A stretch of DNA of 26,105 nucleotides from a virus, in the IMG/VR virus record IMGVR_UViG_3300025115_000359, positions 1 through 26,105 of that record; one strand, written 5' to 3'. A program made the position numbers and the translations under genes. This document shows, piece by piece, positions 1-8,478 of this stretch (the stretch's first letter is position 1; each line of letters begins with the position of its first letter). Under the pieces are notes generated by a model, which was not told where the DNA came from, did not search any database, and worked only from the letters and a program-made list of their open reading frames with translations.

Positions 1-2
1 AC

Positions 3-815
3 AGCGACCGCGAGGAACTCGTCTGGGCGCGTCAGGCCACTATCGAGAAACTCGTCATCCCCTGGATTGAACGGGTTCGTTCGCTTCACGGACTGACCGT
101 CCTCGAACCGGGCTGCGGAACTGGCTCCACGACATGTGCCCTTGCCCAAACTGGCTGTTCGCTGTTCAGTTACGAAATCGACCCGCTGATGGTCGATGCC
201 ACGACGTCGCGATTGAACATCCTGGGATTTCACCTCCCGACAGTCTTTCATCTTCCAGTCGAATCCGCCATCGACGAACTGCCAGAACGATTCCCCGACG
301 GCGTGGACACAATTCCCTGCATCGGCATCCTGGAACATATCCCCGAAGTTCCGCGACTGGAACTCATGCGATGTTTCTGGGATCTACTGCGGCCGGGCGG
401 ATTGTTTATCGTCGCTCACACACCGAACCGGCTGACGTATCACGACCTGCACGCCACGCGAATGCCGTTCGGTCACATACTGCCGGACCCGATTGCCATT
501 CGCTACTTCGATCGCGCTCCGCACGACGCCTACCGGGAATCCATGAAATGGGCGGCGGCGCAATCCGAGAACCGTTTGATCGAAATGCGGCACGGATTCG
601 GAACTGGCGTGAGCTTCCACGACTTCGAGATCGCCTTTGAGACGCGAGACATTCAATCCCTGGTCGCCGACGACGGACTCGGCCCGGAAATGATGGCGTG
701 GTATCGGGACGATCTTGAAACCAACCTGCTGTGGCAGTACATACAATCCGTCAGCCTTCCGCTGTCCCGAGGCTGGAGCCGACAGTTTTTGAACCTGATT
801 TTCCGCAAACCATGA
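3..815 (+). CDS. SAM-dependent class I methyltransferase, 5' end outside the window
   Basis: The reading frame is open from the first base of the window, so the true start lies upstream. About 270 residues are visible. The SAM-binding motif I is clear (VLEPGCGTGS, about residues 33-42 of the visible part), followed by an acidic residue after strand 2 (YEIDP) and a post-motif segment typical of Methyltransf_11/25-type enzymes (LLRPGGLFIVAHTPNRLTY). The family transfers a methyl group from S-adenosylmethionine; the substrate cannot be read from the sequence. Its stop overlaps the next start as ATGA, and it sits at the head of a sugar and glycosyltransferase operon, so methylation of a sugar or glycan is the likely role (inference). 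Confidence 0.8.
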   Translation, partial: SDREELVWARQATIEKLVIPWIERVRSLHGLTVLEPGCGTGSTTCALAQTGCSLFSYEIDPLMVDATTSRLNILGFHLPTVFHLPVESAIDELPERFPDGVDTIPCIGILEHIPEVPRLELMRCFWDLLRPGGLFIVAHTPNRLTYHDLHATRMPFGHILPDPIAIRYFDRAPHDAYRESMKWAAAQSENRLIEMRHGFGTGVSFHDFEIAFETRDIQSLVADDGLGPEMMAWYRDDLETNLLWQYIQSVSLPLSRGWSRQFLNLIFRKP

Positions 816-2299
816 ACGTATCAATTGTCACTCTTGTTTGGAACAACTGGCGACTTGCCAAACACGGCCTTGCGTCAATATTTTCGCACCTTGGCCCGCG
901 CGATGACGTATCGGAAATTATTGTGCTTGACAACGGTTCGGACAGCGACACGCAATCGCAACTTGACGCATTCGCCACCCACTCTAAATGCCGCCTATGC
1001 CGCAGCAACCGAAATCTCGGCTGCGGCGGAGGACGAAACATTGCCTTTTCAATGGCAACTGGAGACAGAATCCTGAGCCTTGACTCCGATTCGTTTATTC
1101 AGGACACCAGCATACTAGATATTGCCGAACAGTCGTTGCAAACACAAGGCGTTGGCATCGTTGGTCCATTTGGTGGAGACCTCAAACGAAACCAAACGCC
1201 GGGATTTTCTACCCCGCCGCACGGTTTTGAAGGAAAAGTGGACTGCGTTTCCGGTTACTGCCAATACTTTTCAACCAGTCTTCTTTCTCACTTACCTCTT
1301 TTCGATGAACGCCTTTTCATGGGCGGCGCTGAAGACCTCGATTTTTGTCTGACTGTACGACAAAAAACTGGCCTGTCGTCCTACCTGCGACCATTGCCGA
1401 TCTACCACGTTGACAGCCACACGGCAAGGTATGACTACAAAGGTCTGTGGCAATACTTTGTCCGAAAGTGGCGTTCCGAATTTCCGAAGACACAATTCAG
1501 TTACCCACAGAACGTCCCGCAGGGAAAGTCGCGTTTGCCGTCCATTGGTTCACGAAACACCACGACATTACGCCCACCATTCCGGCACTGGAATGCGGAC
1601 CCGCAGACTCAGTACCAACCCTTGCTTTACGCCGCGCTAGCCCCGCAAGAACAAACGATACTCCAGCAATGGTATGATGCGACCTCAGTTCACGGGGATG
1701 CAGGTGAAATAGGAATAGCAATGGCCAGTATCGCAATCGGACTTATCAGCGGGTCAAACATTCGACGAATTGTTCAAACCGGGCACTGCTTCGGATATTC
1801 CACGCTGCTGATAGGATTCTGCCTGCGTCACATGGGGGCCAAGCACGGACTGTGGTCGGTGGATATCAATCCGTTATGCACGCAAGTCACAGCAGACTGG
1901 GTAATGCGTTCCGGGCTTCTTCCATACATCTGGCTTCATACCGCATGTTCGGCTGACCCTAACAACCCAACTCTTGCCAAAGACCTTTTGGGCGGTCGCC
2001 CTGAAATGCTGATTATCGACTCATCGCACCAATATGCCCATACACTTCGTGAACTGGAATTGTGGTACGACGAACTTGTTCCTGGAGGCATCGTTCTCAT
2101 GCACGATATCAGTCGGTTCGCCGAAGGATGGGACAGCACCAATCAAGGCGGAGTTCGCCGCGCGTTGTCGGAATGGCTTTTGAACCATGATGTCGATTGC
2201 CTTCTATTGAACAAAGATGTGCATGACTGGAGGCAAGGCGGAACTCCTGGGTATCACGACGTATCGGGCTTGGCGATTTTTCAAAAACTTACAACATGA
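812..2299 (+). CDS. Fusion: GT2 glycosyltransferase plus class I methyltransferase
   Basis: This is a 495-residue protein. I place the start at 812 because that ATG overlaps the upstream TGA (ATGA) and MNVSIVTLVWNNW is a typical GT2 beginning; the frame stays open further 5'. Residues 1 to about 240 form a GT-A family 2 domain with the nucleotide-binding strand (IIVLDNGS), a DSD motif at 91-93 in the usual DxD position, and a GGAEDLDFC segment (about 171-179) carrying the ED pair of rhamnosyl-like GT2 enzymes. Residues from about 290 form a second Rossmann domain like Methyltransf_24 enzymes (VQTGHCFGYSTLLI, then WSVDINP, then MLIIDSSHQY and LVPGGIVLMHDI). The enzyme probably adds a sugar and methylates it or its acceptor (inference). 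Donor and acceptor are unknown. Confidence 0.8.
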   Translation: MNVSIVTLVWNNWRLAKHGLASIFSHLGPRDDVSEIIVLDNGSDSDTQSQLDAFATHSKCRLCRSNRNLGCGGGRNIAFSMATGDRILSLDSDSFIQDTSILDIAEQSLQTQGVGIVGPFGGDLKRNQTPGFSTPPHGFEGKVDCVSGYCQYFSTSLLSHLPLFDERLFMGGAEDLDFCLTVRQKTGLSSYLRPLPIYHVDSHTARYDYKGLWQYFVRKWRSEFPKTQFSYPQNVPQGKSRLPSIGSRNTTTLRPPFRHWNADPQTQYQPLLYAALAPQEQTILQQWYDATSVHGDAGEIGIAMASIAIGLISGSNIRRIVQTGHCFGYSTLLIGFCLRHMGAKHGLWSVDINPLCTQVTADWVMRSGLLPYIWLHTACSADPNNPTLAKDLLGGRPEMLIIDSSHQYAHTLRELELWYDELVPGGIVLMHDISRFAEGWDSTNQGGVRRALSEWLLNHDVDCLLLNKDVHDWRQGGTPGYHDVSGLAIFQKLTT

Positions 2300-4491
2300 G
2301 CACCAATTCTTGGGACATCTTCGACACCATCATCGGCCGCAAGTGCGGTACGCCCGCTCGGCTGTGGTCGCTTCTCGGCGCACAAGTTGGCATCAACGGA
2401 TTCGCAGAACTACGCCGCAGCGCCGAGGCTGCTGTCCAGGCCGGGGGACGGGATTACTCCATCCACGACATCTACCGGCAACTCGCCAAGCACAACGGGT
2501 TCTCTAACAAGCAGGCCGACGAATTCTGCCGTCTGGAACTGGCCCTGGAATGCGAACAGGCATTCCCGATTGCGCAGTACGCACGTCGCGTGAAACCGGG
2601 CGACATAGCCGTCAGTGACATGTACCTCTCGGCAGCCCAGATCCGAACCATTCTCGATGCAGCCGGAATTGAAAAAGACGTGACGATTTACGTCACCTGC
2701 CACGGGAAAACGCAAGGCACGGTTTGGCGCGACGTGAAATCCAAACACAGTATTGCGTGCCATACCGGAGACAACCAGCGAGCCGACGTGGCCACGCCAC
2801 GGCGACTCGGCATCCGCACCGAACTTGCCGCAACCGGCCTGGATGCTCACGAACAGGCTTACGCCCGACACTCCGAATCCCTGGCGTGGTGGGTTCGCTA
2901 CCGCCGACTGTCCGACCTGCGCAGCGGAACGGCCGGAACCCTCGATCAGCTGCAAATCCAATTCAACATGCCCATGCTGCTGTCGTGGTGCCACGAACTG
3001 CGCGAGTTTGTCGCCGCCAAACAGGCCGCCAAAGTTCTGTTTCTCGCCCGCGACGGATGCCTGGCGAAACGCCTCTGGGACACCCTTTATCCCGAAGTAC
3101 CGTCCGAGTACCTGTATTCCAGCCGTGAATGCCTGCGCAACGGAACGGAATCCTATGTCGCCTATGCCAATCGCCGCGTCACTTCCGATTCCGTCGTAAC
3201 CGATCTTGCCGCCTCACTAGTTTCACTGTCATTCCTGCTTCCCAAACTTGCCGTCCAACCACACGTTTTCGTTCTGTTTCACATTCCCAAAGACGGCATT
3301 TCCTTCCCCTTCGGAAACCTTCTCAATCAGCGGCAGCACCGCATTAACAACACCTACTTGGAAATGCTGAACTACGCCACGCACTGGCACACCGCCGACG
3401 TGGACAGGTTCGAGAATCCGGTGTTCGATCAACCCGATGAATACGACATGAACCTGGTCGAAGCATACCACGGCACGTTCGACGCTCTGCTGGCCGATGT
3501 TCCATCTGAACCGTTTGACGGTCTCCGGGACGTGGCGTTTTATGCCGCGTCTCGTATTCACGAACGGGGTCCGTTTCTGACCAAGGCGTTCCCCGGCCAT
3601 TTTCAGTTCGAGGCCGTGCGGCACCTTTCGGAACCTCTCCTTCCGATTCACGTCTCGACGCCGAATGCCGAAGTTGCCATCATCGGCGCAGCGGACAATC
3701 TTCGCTGGCCGAGGTTTGAATCGTGGGCGCAGTCCATCAAACTATCAAAGTTCACTGGACCCGTCTACATGTTGTCTTACAGAATGGACGACAAGAGCGT
3801 GCGGAGACTGGCATCACACGGAATAACTCGCATCCCATGCCGCAACGACAGGCACGTTGTCGTGGATAGGTTCCGGGACATCGCCGCGCTAGCCGAGACC
3901 ATGCCAGACGACCTGTGGATGATCCTGCTGGACACGACCGACCTCGTTGTCCAGACCGACCCTGCCAAGTGGCTCGCCCGCCTGCCCGAAGAATATGAAA
4001 TCGTTGTCGGCAGCGAGTGCATCCGAATCAAGGACCAGTGGTGGGTCAGCAGGAACCTGCGAGACACATTTCCAGAACACTATGACGCCATTTCACCACA
4101 CCTTCTCTACAACGCAGGATCATTTGCTGCGCGTGCATCCACGATGCGGATGCTGGCAAAAGATACTTGGGATATGTGCTGCTCAAAGCCATACACGAAA
4201 AACAACGACCAAGACGCATTTAACATCCTGCTGCATACATCAAAATACAGACACAGGACAAAGTTCGCCGATCAGCAAGAGGGCTGGTGTGCGAATATTG
4301 CCGCCACAGTCATTGAGCCAGAGCACCTAGGAAAGAGGTATGCGACCGAGCCGCTTGCCACTATTGACAGAAGCGGCGTGTGCCATGTAGAAGACAGAGT
4401 CGTTCCAGTATTCTTGCACCACTACACGCGAGACAAGAAATGGACATCGCTTGTGGCGTCTCGCATTAAATCAGGAAGGAAGGCACAGTGA
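2296..4491 (+). CDS. Fusion: HAD-like domain plus C-terminal glycosyltransferase
   Basis: This is a 731-residue protein whose start overlaps the previous stop as ATGA. The N-terminus has HAD-superfamily motifs: WDIFDT (D7 and D10 in the nucleophile position), VSDMYLS (motif II) near residue 110, and a GDN-x3-DV motif near residue 157 in the motif IV position. This arrangement resembles predicted HAD hydrolases found fused to glycosyltransferases in polysaccharide clusters. The middle (about 215-450) is not recognised. The C-terminal 270 residues look like a GT-A glycosyltransferase, with LLDTTD near residue 545 as a DxD-like metal site, then LLYNAGSFAARAS, NNDQDAFN and HHYTRDKKW. The role is likely glycan assembly. 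Whether the HAD part is catalytic is unknown. Confidence 0.7.
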   Translation: MSTNSWDIFDTIIGRKCGTPARLWSLLGAQVGINGFAELRRSAEAAVQAGGRDYSIHDIYRQLAKHNGFSNKQADEFCRLELALECEQAFPIAQYARRVKPGDIAVSDMYLSAAQIRTILDAAGIEKDVTIYVTCHGKTQGTVWRDVKSKHSIACHTGDNQRADVATPRRLGIRTELAATGLDAHEQAYARHSESLAWWVRYRRLSDLRSGTAGTLDQLQIQFNMPMLLSWCHELREFVAAKQAAKVLFLARDGCLAKRLWDTLYPEVPSEYLYSSRECLRNGTESYVAYANRRVTSDSVVTDLAASLVSLSFLLPKLAVQPHVFVLFHIPKDGISFPFGNLLNQRQHRINNTYLEMLNYATHWHTADVDRFENPVFDQPDEYDMNLVEAYHGTFDALLADVPSEPFDGLRDVAFYAASRIHERGPFLTKAFPGHFQFEAVRHLSEPLLPIHVSTPNAEVAIIGAADNLRWPRFESWAQSIKLSKFTGPVYMLSYRMDDKSVRRLASHGITRIPCRNDRHVVVDRFRDIAALAETMPDDLWMILLDTTDLVVQTDPAKWLARLPEEYEIVVGSECIRIKDQWWVSRNLRDTFPEHYDAISPHLLYNAGSFAARASTMRMLAKDTWDMCCSKPYTKNNDQDAFNILLHTSKYRHRTKFADQQEGWCANIAATVIEPEHLGKRYATEPLATIDRSGVCHVEDRVVPVFLHHYTRDKKWTSLVASRIKSGRKAQ

Positions 4492-5432
4492 AGAGAATCC
4501 TTGTTACTGGGGCAGCTGGATACATCGGAAGTGCTGTATGCCACAAGCTACTGGAGCACGGCTACCAAGTCGTCGGGATCGACAACCTGAAATATTCCGA
4601 CCGAGATGCGGTTCCTGTCGGCGCAGACTTCTTTCATCGAGACATCTGCGACTCAGGCTTAGAGCGAAGCGGTGCGTTCTTTCGCATCGACGCCGTGATG
4701 CACCTTGCCGCAGAGTCAGAAATCCCTGTCTGCACCAGCGACCCACTCTTAGCGTTTCGCGTGAACCTTGCTGGAGGCATCAACCTGCTGTCCGCCATGC
4801 AGAAGAACGGATGCAATCGTCTCATTTTCAGTAGCACGGCCGCCGTCTACAGCCCCGATGCGCGGTCCCCGATTATCGAGGGCGCTGCCAAGGAACCGAC
4901 AACTCCCTACGGCGCATCAAAACTCGCCTTTGAACGCGCCTTGGGGTGGTTTCCGAATCTGAGCGCGATCATATTCCGCTACTTCAATGTCTGCGGCGCG
5001 ACAGAGCAAGCGTGGGAACGCCCTATACACCGGACCCGTCTGGTATCCATTGCAATGGACACCGCCTGCAAGATCCGTCCCGAGATGCCGTTGAACGGGA
5101 CCGACTTCGACACGCCCGACGGAACTTGCGTCCGGGATTACCTGCACGTAGACGACGTGGCCGAGGCGCATGTTCTAGCCCTTCAGAACGAGACCATGAC
5201 CGGCGCGTTCAATCTTGGCATCGGCAAGGGCTACTCGAATCGCGAAGTCATTCAAACCGTCGAGCGAGTCACCAAACGCCCTGTCCCTGTCGTCGAATCG
5301 TCCAGGCGGCTCGGCGACCCCGACACGCTGATTGCCGATTCGTCTCTGGCGCGAGCATTTTTGAATTGGAAGCCGAAGTTTACCGACCTTGAGGCCATGA
5401 TCGAAAGCGCATGGAGGTACGAAAACCTATGA
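4488..5432 (+). CDS. galE: NAD-dependent sugar epimerase, UDP-glucose 4-epimerase (GalE) type
   Basis: This 314-residue extended short-chain dehydrogenase starts at a GTG overlapping the previous stop (GTGA). The Rossmann motif TGAAGYIGS lies at residues 7-15. The catalytic set is visible as FSSTAAVYS (about 115-122) and the YxxxK motif (YGASK, about 141-145). The C-terminal half carries the GalE-like RYFNVCGA and a TPDGTCVRDYLHV stretch. GalE-type enzymes interconvert UDP-glucose and UDP-galactose by oxidation and re-reduction at C4. Related family members act on other UDP-hexoses, so the substrate is inferred. It sits between glycosyltransferase fusions and heptose genes, which fits donor-sugar supply for the glycosyltransferases of the operon. 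Confidence 0.85.
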   Translation: MKRILVTGAAGYIGSAVCHKLLEHGYQVVGIDNLKYSDRDAVPVGADFFHRDICDSGLERSGAFFRIDAVMHLAAESEIPVCTSDPLLAFRVNLAGGINLLSAMQKNGCNRLIFSSTAAVYSPDARSPIIEGAAKEPTTPYGASKLAFERALGWFPNLSAIIFRYFNVCGATEQAWERPIHRTRLVSIAMDTACKIRPEMPLNGTDFDTPDGTCVRDYLHVDDVAEAHVLALQNETMTGAFNLGIGKGYSNREVIQTVERVTKRPVPVVESSRRLGDPDTLIADSSLARAFLNWKPKFTDLEAMIESAWRYENL

Positions 5433-6346
5433 CCACAGCGTCTATCAGAGTCCCCCTCAGAATCACCCTTGCCGGTGGCGGGTCCGACAACCCGCAGTAC
5501 GCCCGTCGATTCGGCGGATTCTTCATCAGCGCCACCATCGACAAGTACCTCACGGTATCGCTGCATCAATGCAGAAATGGTGTATGTCAGTGCCGAAACA
5601 AGGAGCGAGTTGACCTGCGGTACTCCAGGGCGGCTGGCATTCCATTGAACATCTACGCCACAGCCAAGAGTGACGTGCCAAAAGGCAGCGGCCTTGGCGC
5701 AAGCGGCGCTTTGATGGTTGCCCTGCTGAAGCTGCGACACCCGGAACTCGAAGGCGAAGAGCTTGCTGGAGCCGCCTATAACATTGAACGCTACAGCGTC
5801 GGCAACCCCACCGGCATCCAAGATGCCTGGATTGCTTCTCTGGGAGGATGCCACGCCTTCTGGCTCGGCCGCCACGGTCAAGTTCGCACTGAACCAATTG
5901 CGCTACCAGAAGACCTTGCAGCAAGACTTGCCATGTTCTCCACGGGGCGATCAAGGGATGCCGCTACGATACTATCTGCTCAGTCATCCAACTTTGTCAG
6001 CGACTGCGACGCGACTGAGGCCATGCACGAAATCGTAGATATTGGAATCAAGACGCACCTTGATTTAGTAGGCAATGGCGCACGCGGGATCGGGCCACTA
6101 ATGCACGCTCATTGGCTTGCTAAACGAAAGACTGGACCAACATCTACTGACCAGATTGACACATGGTACGAACTGGCCCGAGAAAATGGGGCAGAGGGCG
6201 GCAAGTGCATTGGCGCTGGAGCGGGAGGCTACATGCTGTTCGTCTGTCCGCTCGACAAACGAGAACATCTGATTGCCACCATGTCGAACGCGGGCCTTGT
6301 TCACACCCCGTTTCAATTCGTCAACCAGGGAATCCAAACATGCTAG
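5429..6346 (+). CDS. hddA: GHMP kinase, D-glycero-D-manno-heptose 7-phosphate 1-kinase type
   Basis: This is a 305-residue GHMP-family kinase. I chose the ATG at 5429, which overlaps the galE stop (ATGA) and has GGAGG 11 bases upstream. The HddA-like N-terminus reads RVPLRITLAGGGSD (about residues 7-20), followed by GGFFISATIDKY. The GHMP phosphate-binding loop is KGSGLGASGA (about 84-93), and the C-terminal glycine-rich motif GGKCIGAGAGGYML (about 258-271) is typical of HddA. HddA phosphorylates heptose 7-phosphate at C1 to give the alpha-1,7-bisphosphate, in the GDP-heptose branch. The GmhA and GmhB genes that act just before and after it lie immediately downstream, which makes this assignment strong. 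Confidence 0.88.
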   Translation: MTTASIRVPLRITLAGGGSDNPQYARRFGGFFISATIDKYLTVSLHQCRNGVCQCRNKERVDLRYSRAAGIPLNIYATAKSDVPKGSGLGASGALMVALLKLRHPELEGEELAGAAYNIERYSVGNPTGIQDAWIASLGGCHAFWLGRHGQVRTEPIALPEDLAARLAMFSTGRSRDAATILSAQSSNFVSDCDATEAMHEIVDIGIKTHLDLVGNGARGIGPLMHAHWLAKRKTGPTSTDQIDTWYELARENGAEGGKCIGAGAGGYMLFVCPLDKREHLIATMSNAGLVHTPFQFVNQGIQTC

Positions 6347-6912
6347 AAATCGCCATTCAGTCTCTCAGAAACATCGACGTTCAATCTGTGGAATCAGTCG
6401 TCTATCACCTTGCCGCACTACGGCAGCGAAGTGGACGGCTCTTTTGTATCGGCAACGGTGGAGGCATGTCCCATGCGTCACATGCAGCATCCGATTTCCG
6501 AACGCTCTGTGGAATCGACGCCCACTCAGTTGGCGACAATCAAGCCTACATCACCGCCGCCGCCAACGACCACGGCTGGGACAATGCCTACACGCTATGG
6601 CTTGACTCCTTTACGCTCGGCAGCAAGGACGCTGTGCTCGTGTTCTCAGTTGGAGGCGGCTCTAAGGAACCGCCCGTCAGCCTCAACATCGTCAAAGCCC
6701 TTTCATTTGCTGACCGGCAGGACGCAACGATCCTCGCAATTGTTGGCCGCAACGGAGGATTCGCTGCAACCGTTGCAGAGACCACAATCTTGATTCCCGT
6801 TTCGGACCCCGAGTTCGTGACGCCAGCGACAGAGGGAATCCAGAGCGTCGTAGCTCACTGGCTCGTATCAAAACTGTCAACCAAAAAGGCCAAATGGGAA
6901 TCTCTTGCATGA
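6340..6912 (+). CDS. gmhA: SIS-domain sedoheptulose 7-phosphate isomerase (GmhA-like)
   Basis: This is a 190-residue single SIS-domain protein, close to GmhA length. The start at 6340 overlaps the hddA stop by seven bases. The sugar-phosphate loop GNGGGMSHASHAASDF lies at residues 38-53 and matches the GNGGSxxxAxHxA pattern of GmhA. A second SIS strand reads VLVFSVGGGS, and TEGIQSVVAHWL keeps the Gln and His that serve isomerisation in the family. GmhA converts sedoheptulose 7-phosphate to D-glycero-D-manno-heptose 7-phosphate, the substrate of the adjacent HddA-like kinase. One difference from the textbook motif is GGGM in place of GGSA. Confidence 0.87.
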   Translation: MLEIAIQSLRNIDVQSVESVVYHLAALRQRSGRLFCIGNGGGMSHASHAASDFRTLCGIDAHSVGDNQAYITAAANDHGWDNAYTLWLDSFTLGSKDAVLVFSVGGGSKEPPVSLNIVKALSFADRQDATILAIVGRNGGFAATVAETTILIPVSDPEFVTPATEGIQSVVAHWLVSKLSTKKAKWESLA

Positions 6913-7397
6913 CTCTTGCGAAGTGCGCATTTCTTGACCGAGACGGCGTCCTTGTGGAGGCATTCCCCGAAGGGAGATCCACGCGAGGGCCGAGAACCCT
7001 CGACGAAGTGAAGGTCCTTCCTGGCGCGCAAGAGGCGTGCGACATACTCCGAGACGCTGGATACAAGACTGCAATCATAACGAACCAGCCTGACGTGTCT
7101 CGCGGACGAATGACAAAATACCTCGCCGAGCAGATCAACGCCTGGGTAATGCACTCGCTCGCCATCGACGCATTTTACATGTGTACACATGACAACGGGC
7201 ACTGCTCCTGTCGCAAGCCTGCGCCTGGTTTGCTCTATGCCGCCGCCTATGAAATGAACCTCTGCCTTGCAGATTCCATAATGTTCGGAGACCGACCAAC
7301 CGATGAGCAGGCTGCAATTGCTGCCGGTGTTCGCTTCATCGGAGTTCCCACTAACCACGGATTACTGGAGTGCGTAACATGCTTGCTGAACACTTGA
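6909..7397 (+). CDS. gmhB: HAD-family D-glycero-D-manno-heptose 1,7-bisphosphate 7-phosphatase (GmhB-like)
   Basis: This is a 162-residue HAD-IIIA protein. Two in-frame ATGs exist; I chose 6909 because it overlaps the gmhA stop as ATGA. Motif I FLDRDGVL gives nucleophile and acid-base aspartates at D10 and D12, motif II is IITNQPDV, and the late acidic motif is FGDRPTDEQAA. A zinc-binding loop CTHDNGHCSCRKP (C92, H94, C99, C101) is diagnostic of the GmhB/HisB-N group. The enzyme removes the 7-phosphate of heptose 1,7-bisphosphate, leaving the 1-phosphate for nucleotidyl transfer. It follows the isomerase and kinase in pathway order, and its last 19 bases overlap the transaldolase gene. Confidence 0.88.
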   Translation: MTLAKCAFLDRDGVLVEAFPEGRSTRGPRTLDEVKVLPGAQEACDILRDAGYKTAIITNQPDVSRGRMTKYLAEQINAWVMHSLAIDAFYMCTHDNGHCSCRKPAPGLLYAAAYEMNLCLADSIMFGDRPTDEQAAIAAGVRFIGVPTNHGLLECVTCLLNT

Positions 7398-8083
7398 AAG
7401 TCTTCGCTGACACAGCCGACGTAGCCCAAATCAAAGCCGCGTTTCAAATCCCAGGCGTTCTGGGCGTCACGACCAATCCCAGTCTTGCAAAAAAGGCTGG
7501 CGTGAGCAACTACAAGGAGTTCATTCGCGAGGTCATTTCCATCGCTGGTGACAAACCCGCCAGCTTCGAGGTCATCGCCGACGAGTTTGACGAAATGAAG
7601 CGACAAGCCCTCTGGATCGCCGATCAAGGGCAGTCAGTCTATGTCAAGATCCCCATCACCAACACTCGCGGTGAGTCGTCCCTACCGCTAGTTGCGGAAT
7701 TGGGCAAAGAAGGCGTCTGTATCAACCTGACAGCCGTGTTCACCATCCAGCAGATCACCGCAGCGTGCGAGGCCCTAAGCGACACCGCGCCATCCATCCT
7801 CTCGGTCTTTTGTGGACGGATCAGTGACGCAGGCCAGAGATGCAAGCCAATTGTTCGCTCGGCAGTGCATCTCGCCAAAAGGAAGCCTATTGAAGTGCTG
7901 TGGGCATCCGCACGCGAGCCGTACAATATCATCCAGGCACAGGAGTGCGGCTGCCATATCGTCACGCTCTTTCCTGAGTTCATCAAGAAAATGAGTTTGT
8001 TCGGCAAAGACCTGAATCAGTTCTCGCTGGAGACGGTCCAAATGTTCTACCGGGATGCCGTTTCCTCTGGGTTTGACCTATGA
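7379..8083 (+). CDS. tal: Transaldolase, small TalC/Fsa-type
   Basis: This is a 234-residue protein of the short transaldolase/fructose-6-phosphate aldolase family. I use the ATG at 7379, with GGAG eight bases upstream, rather than the GTG at 7370. Family features are FADTAD (active-site Asp D11), GVTTNPS (residues 29-35), the Schiff-base lysine in VYVKIP (K90), INLTAVFTIQQ, and VLWASAREPYN. Transaldolase moves a dihydroxyacetone unit between sugar phosphates and can yield sedoheptulose 7-phosphate, the entry substrate of the adjacent heptose genes. This suggests that the phage diverts host pentose-phosphate carbon into heptose (inference). A fructose-6-phosphate aldolase activity cannot be excluded. 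Confidence 0.87.
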   Translation: MLAEHLKVFADTADVAQIKAAFQIPGVLGVTTNPSLAKKAGVSNYKEFIREVISIAGDKPASFEVIADEFDEMKRQALWIADQGQSVYVKIPITNTRGESSLPLVAELGKEGVCINLTAVFTIQQITAACEALSDTAPSILSVFCGRISDAGQRCKPIVRSAVHLAKRKPIEVLWASAREPYNIIQAQECGCHIVTLFPEFIKKMSLFGKDLNQFSLETVQMFYRDAVSSGFDL

Positions 8084-8478
8084 CACTGGGGCTTCTTGCC
8101 AGCGCGTTCAGTCCGTTTCCACACCCAGGCCACGTTTGGGCAATGGAACAAGCTATCGAGGCAGGTGCCTGCACTGGCATCATTGCCGCGCTTCACGAAG
8201 ACCCTTCCCTAGAGCGCGGCAAACCAAAGCCCGTCCTGACCCTTGAAGAGCGAGGATACCTACTGTCCCAACTGAGGCACGTCTACGAAGTCATTCCGTA
8301 CCAGACCGAGCAAGACCTGTACGACCTGATCCTTGCCGTGCGCCCGTCCGTGCGAATCCTTGGAAATGACTACATTGGCGAGCCTTATGTTGGCGATGAC
8401 CTGCCTATCCCTGTGTTCTACGCAAGAAGGCGAGACGACTGGAGCGGGACTCGATTCCGAGAAAGATTGAGGCAATGA
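8080..8478 (+). CDS. Cytidylyltransferase-fold nucleotidyltransferase (TagD / HldE C-terminal type)
   Basis: This 132-residue protein starts at ATGA, overlapping the transaldolase stop. It has the nucleotidyltransferase signature SAFSPFPHPGH, with the HxGH motif at residues 15-18. The segment RILGNDYIG occupies the usual position of the family's middle motif, and WSGTRFRERL near the C-terminus stands in the place of the ISSTxxRxRI motif. Family members join a sugar or alcohol phosphate to a nucleotide: HldE-C makes ADP-heptose and TagD makes CDP-glycerol. Given its neighbours, heptose 1-phosphate is the likely acceptor (inference). The base it uses, A or C, cannot be told by eye. The protein is about the size of TagD and stands alone, without a fused HldA kinase. 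Confidence 0.82.
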   Translation: MTLGLLASAFSPFPHPGHVWAMEQAIEAGACTGIIAALHEDPSLERGKPKPVLTLEERGYLLSQLRHVYEVIPYQTEQDLYDLILAVRPSVRILGNDYIGEPYVGDDLPIPVFYARRRDDWSGTRFRERLRQ

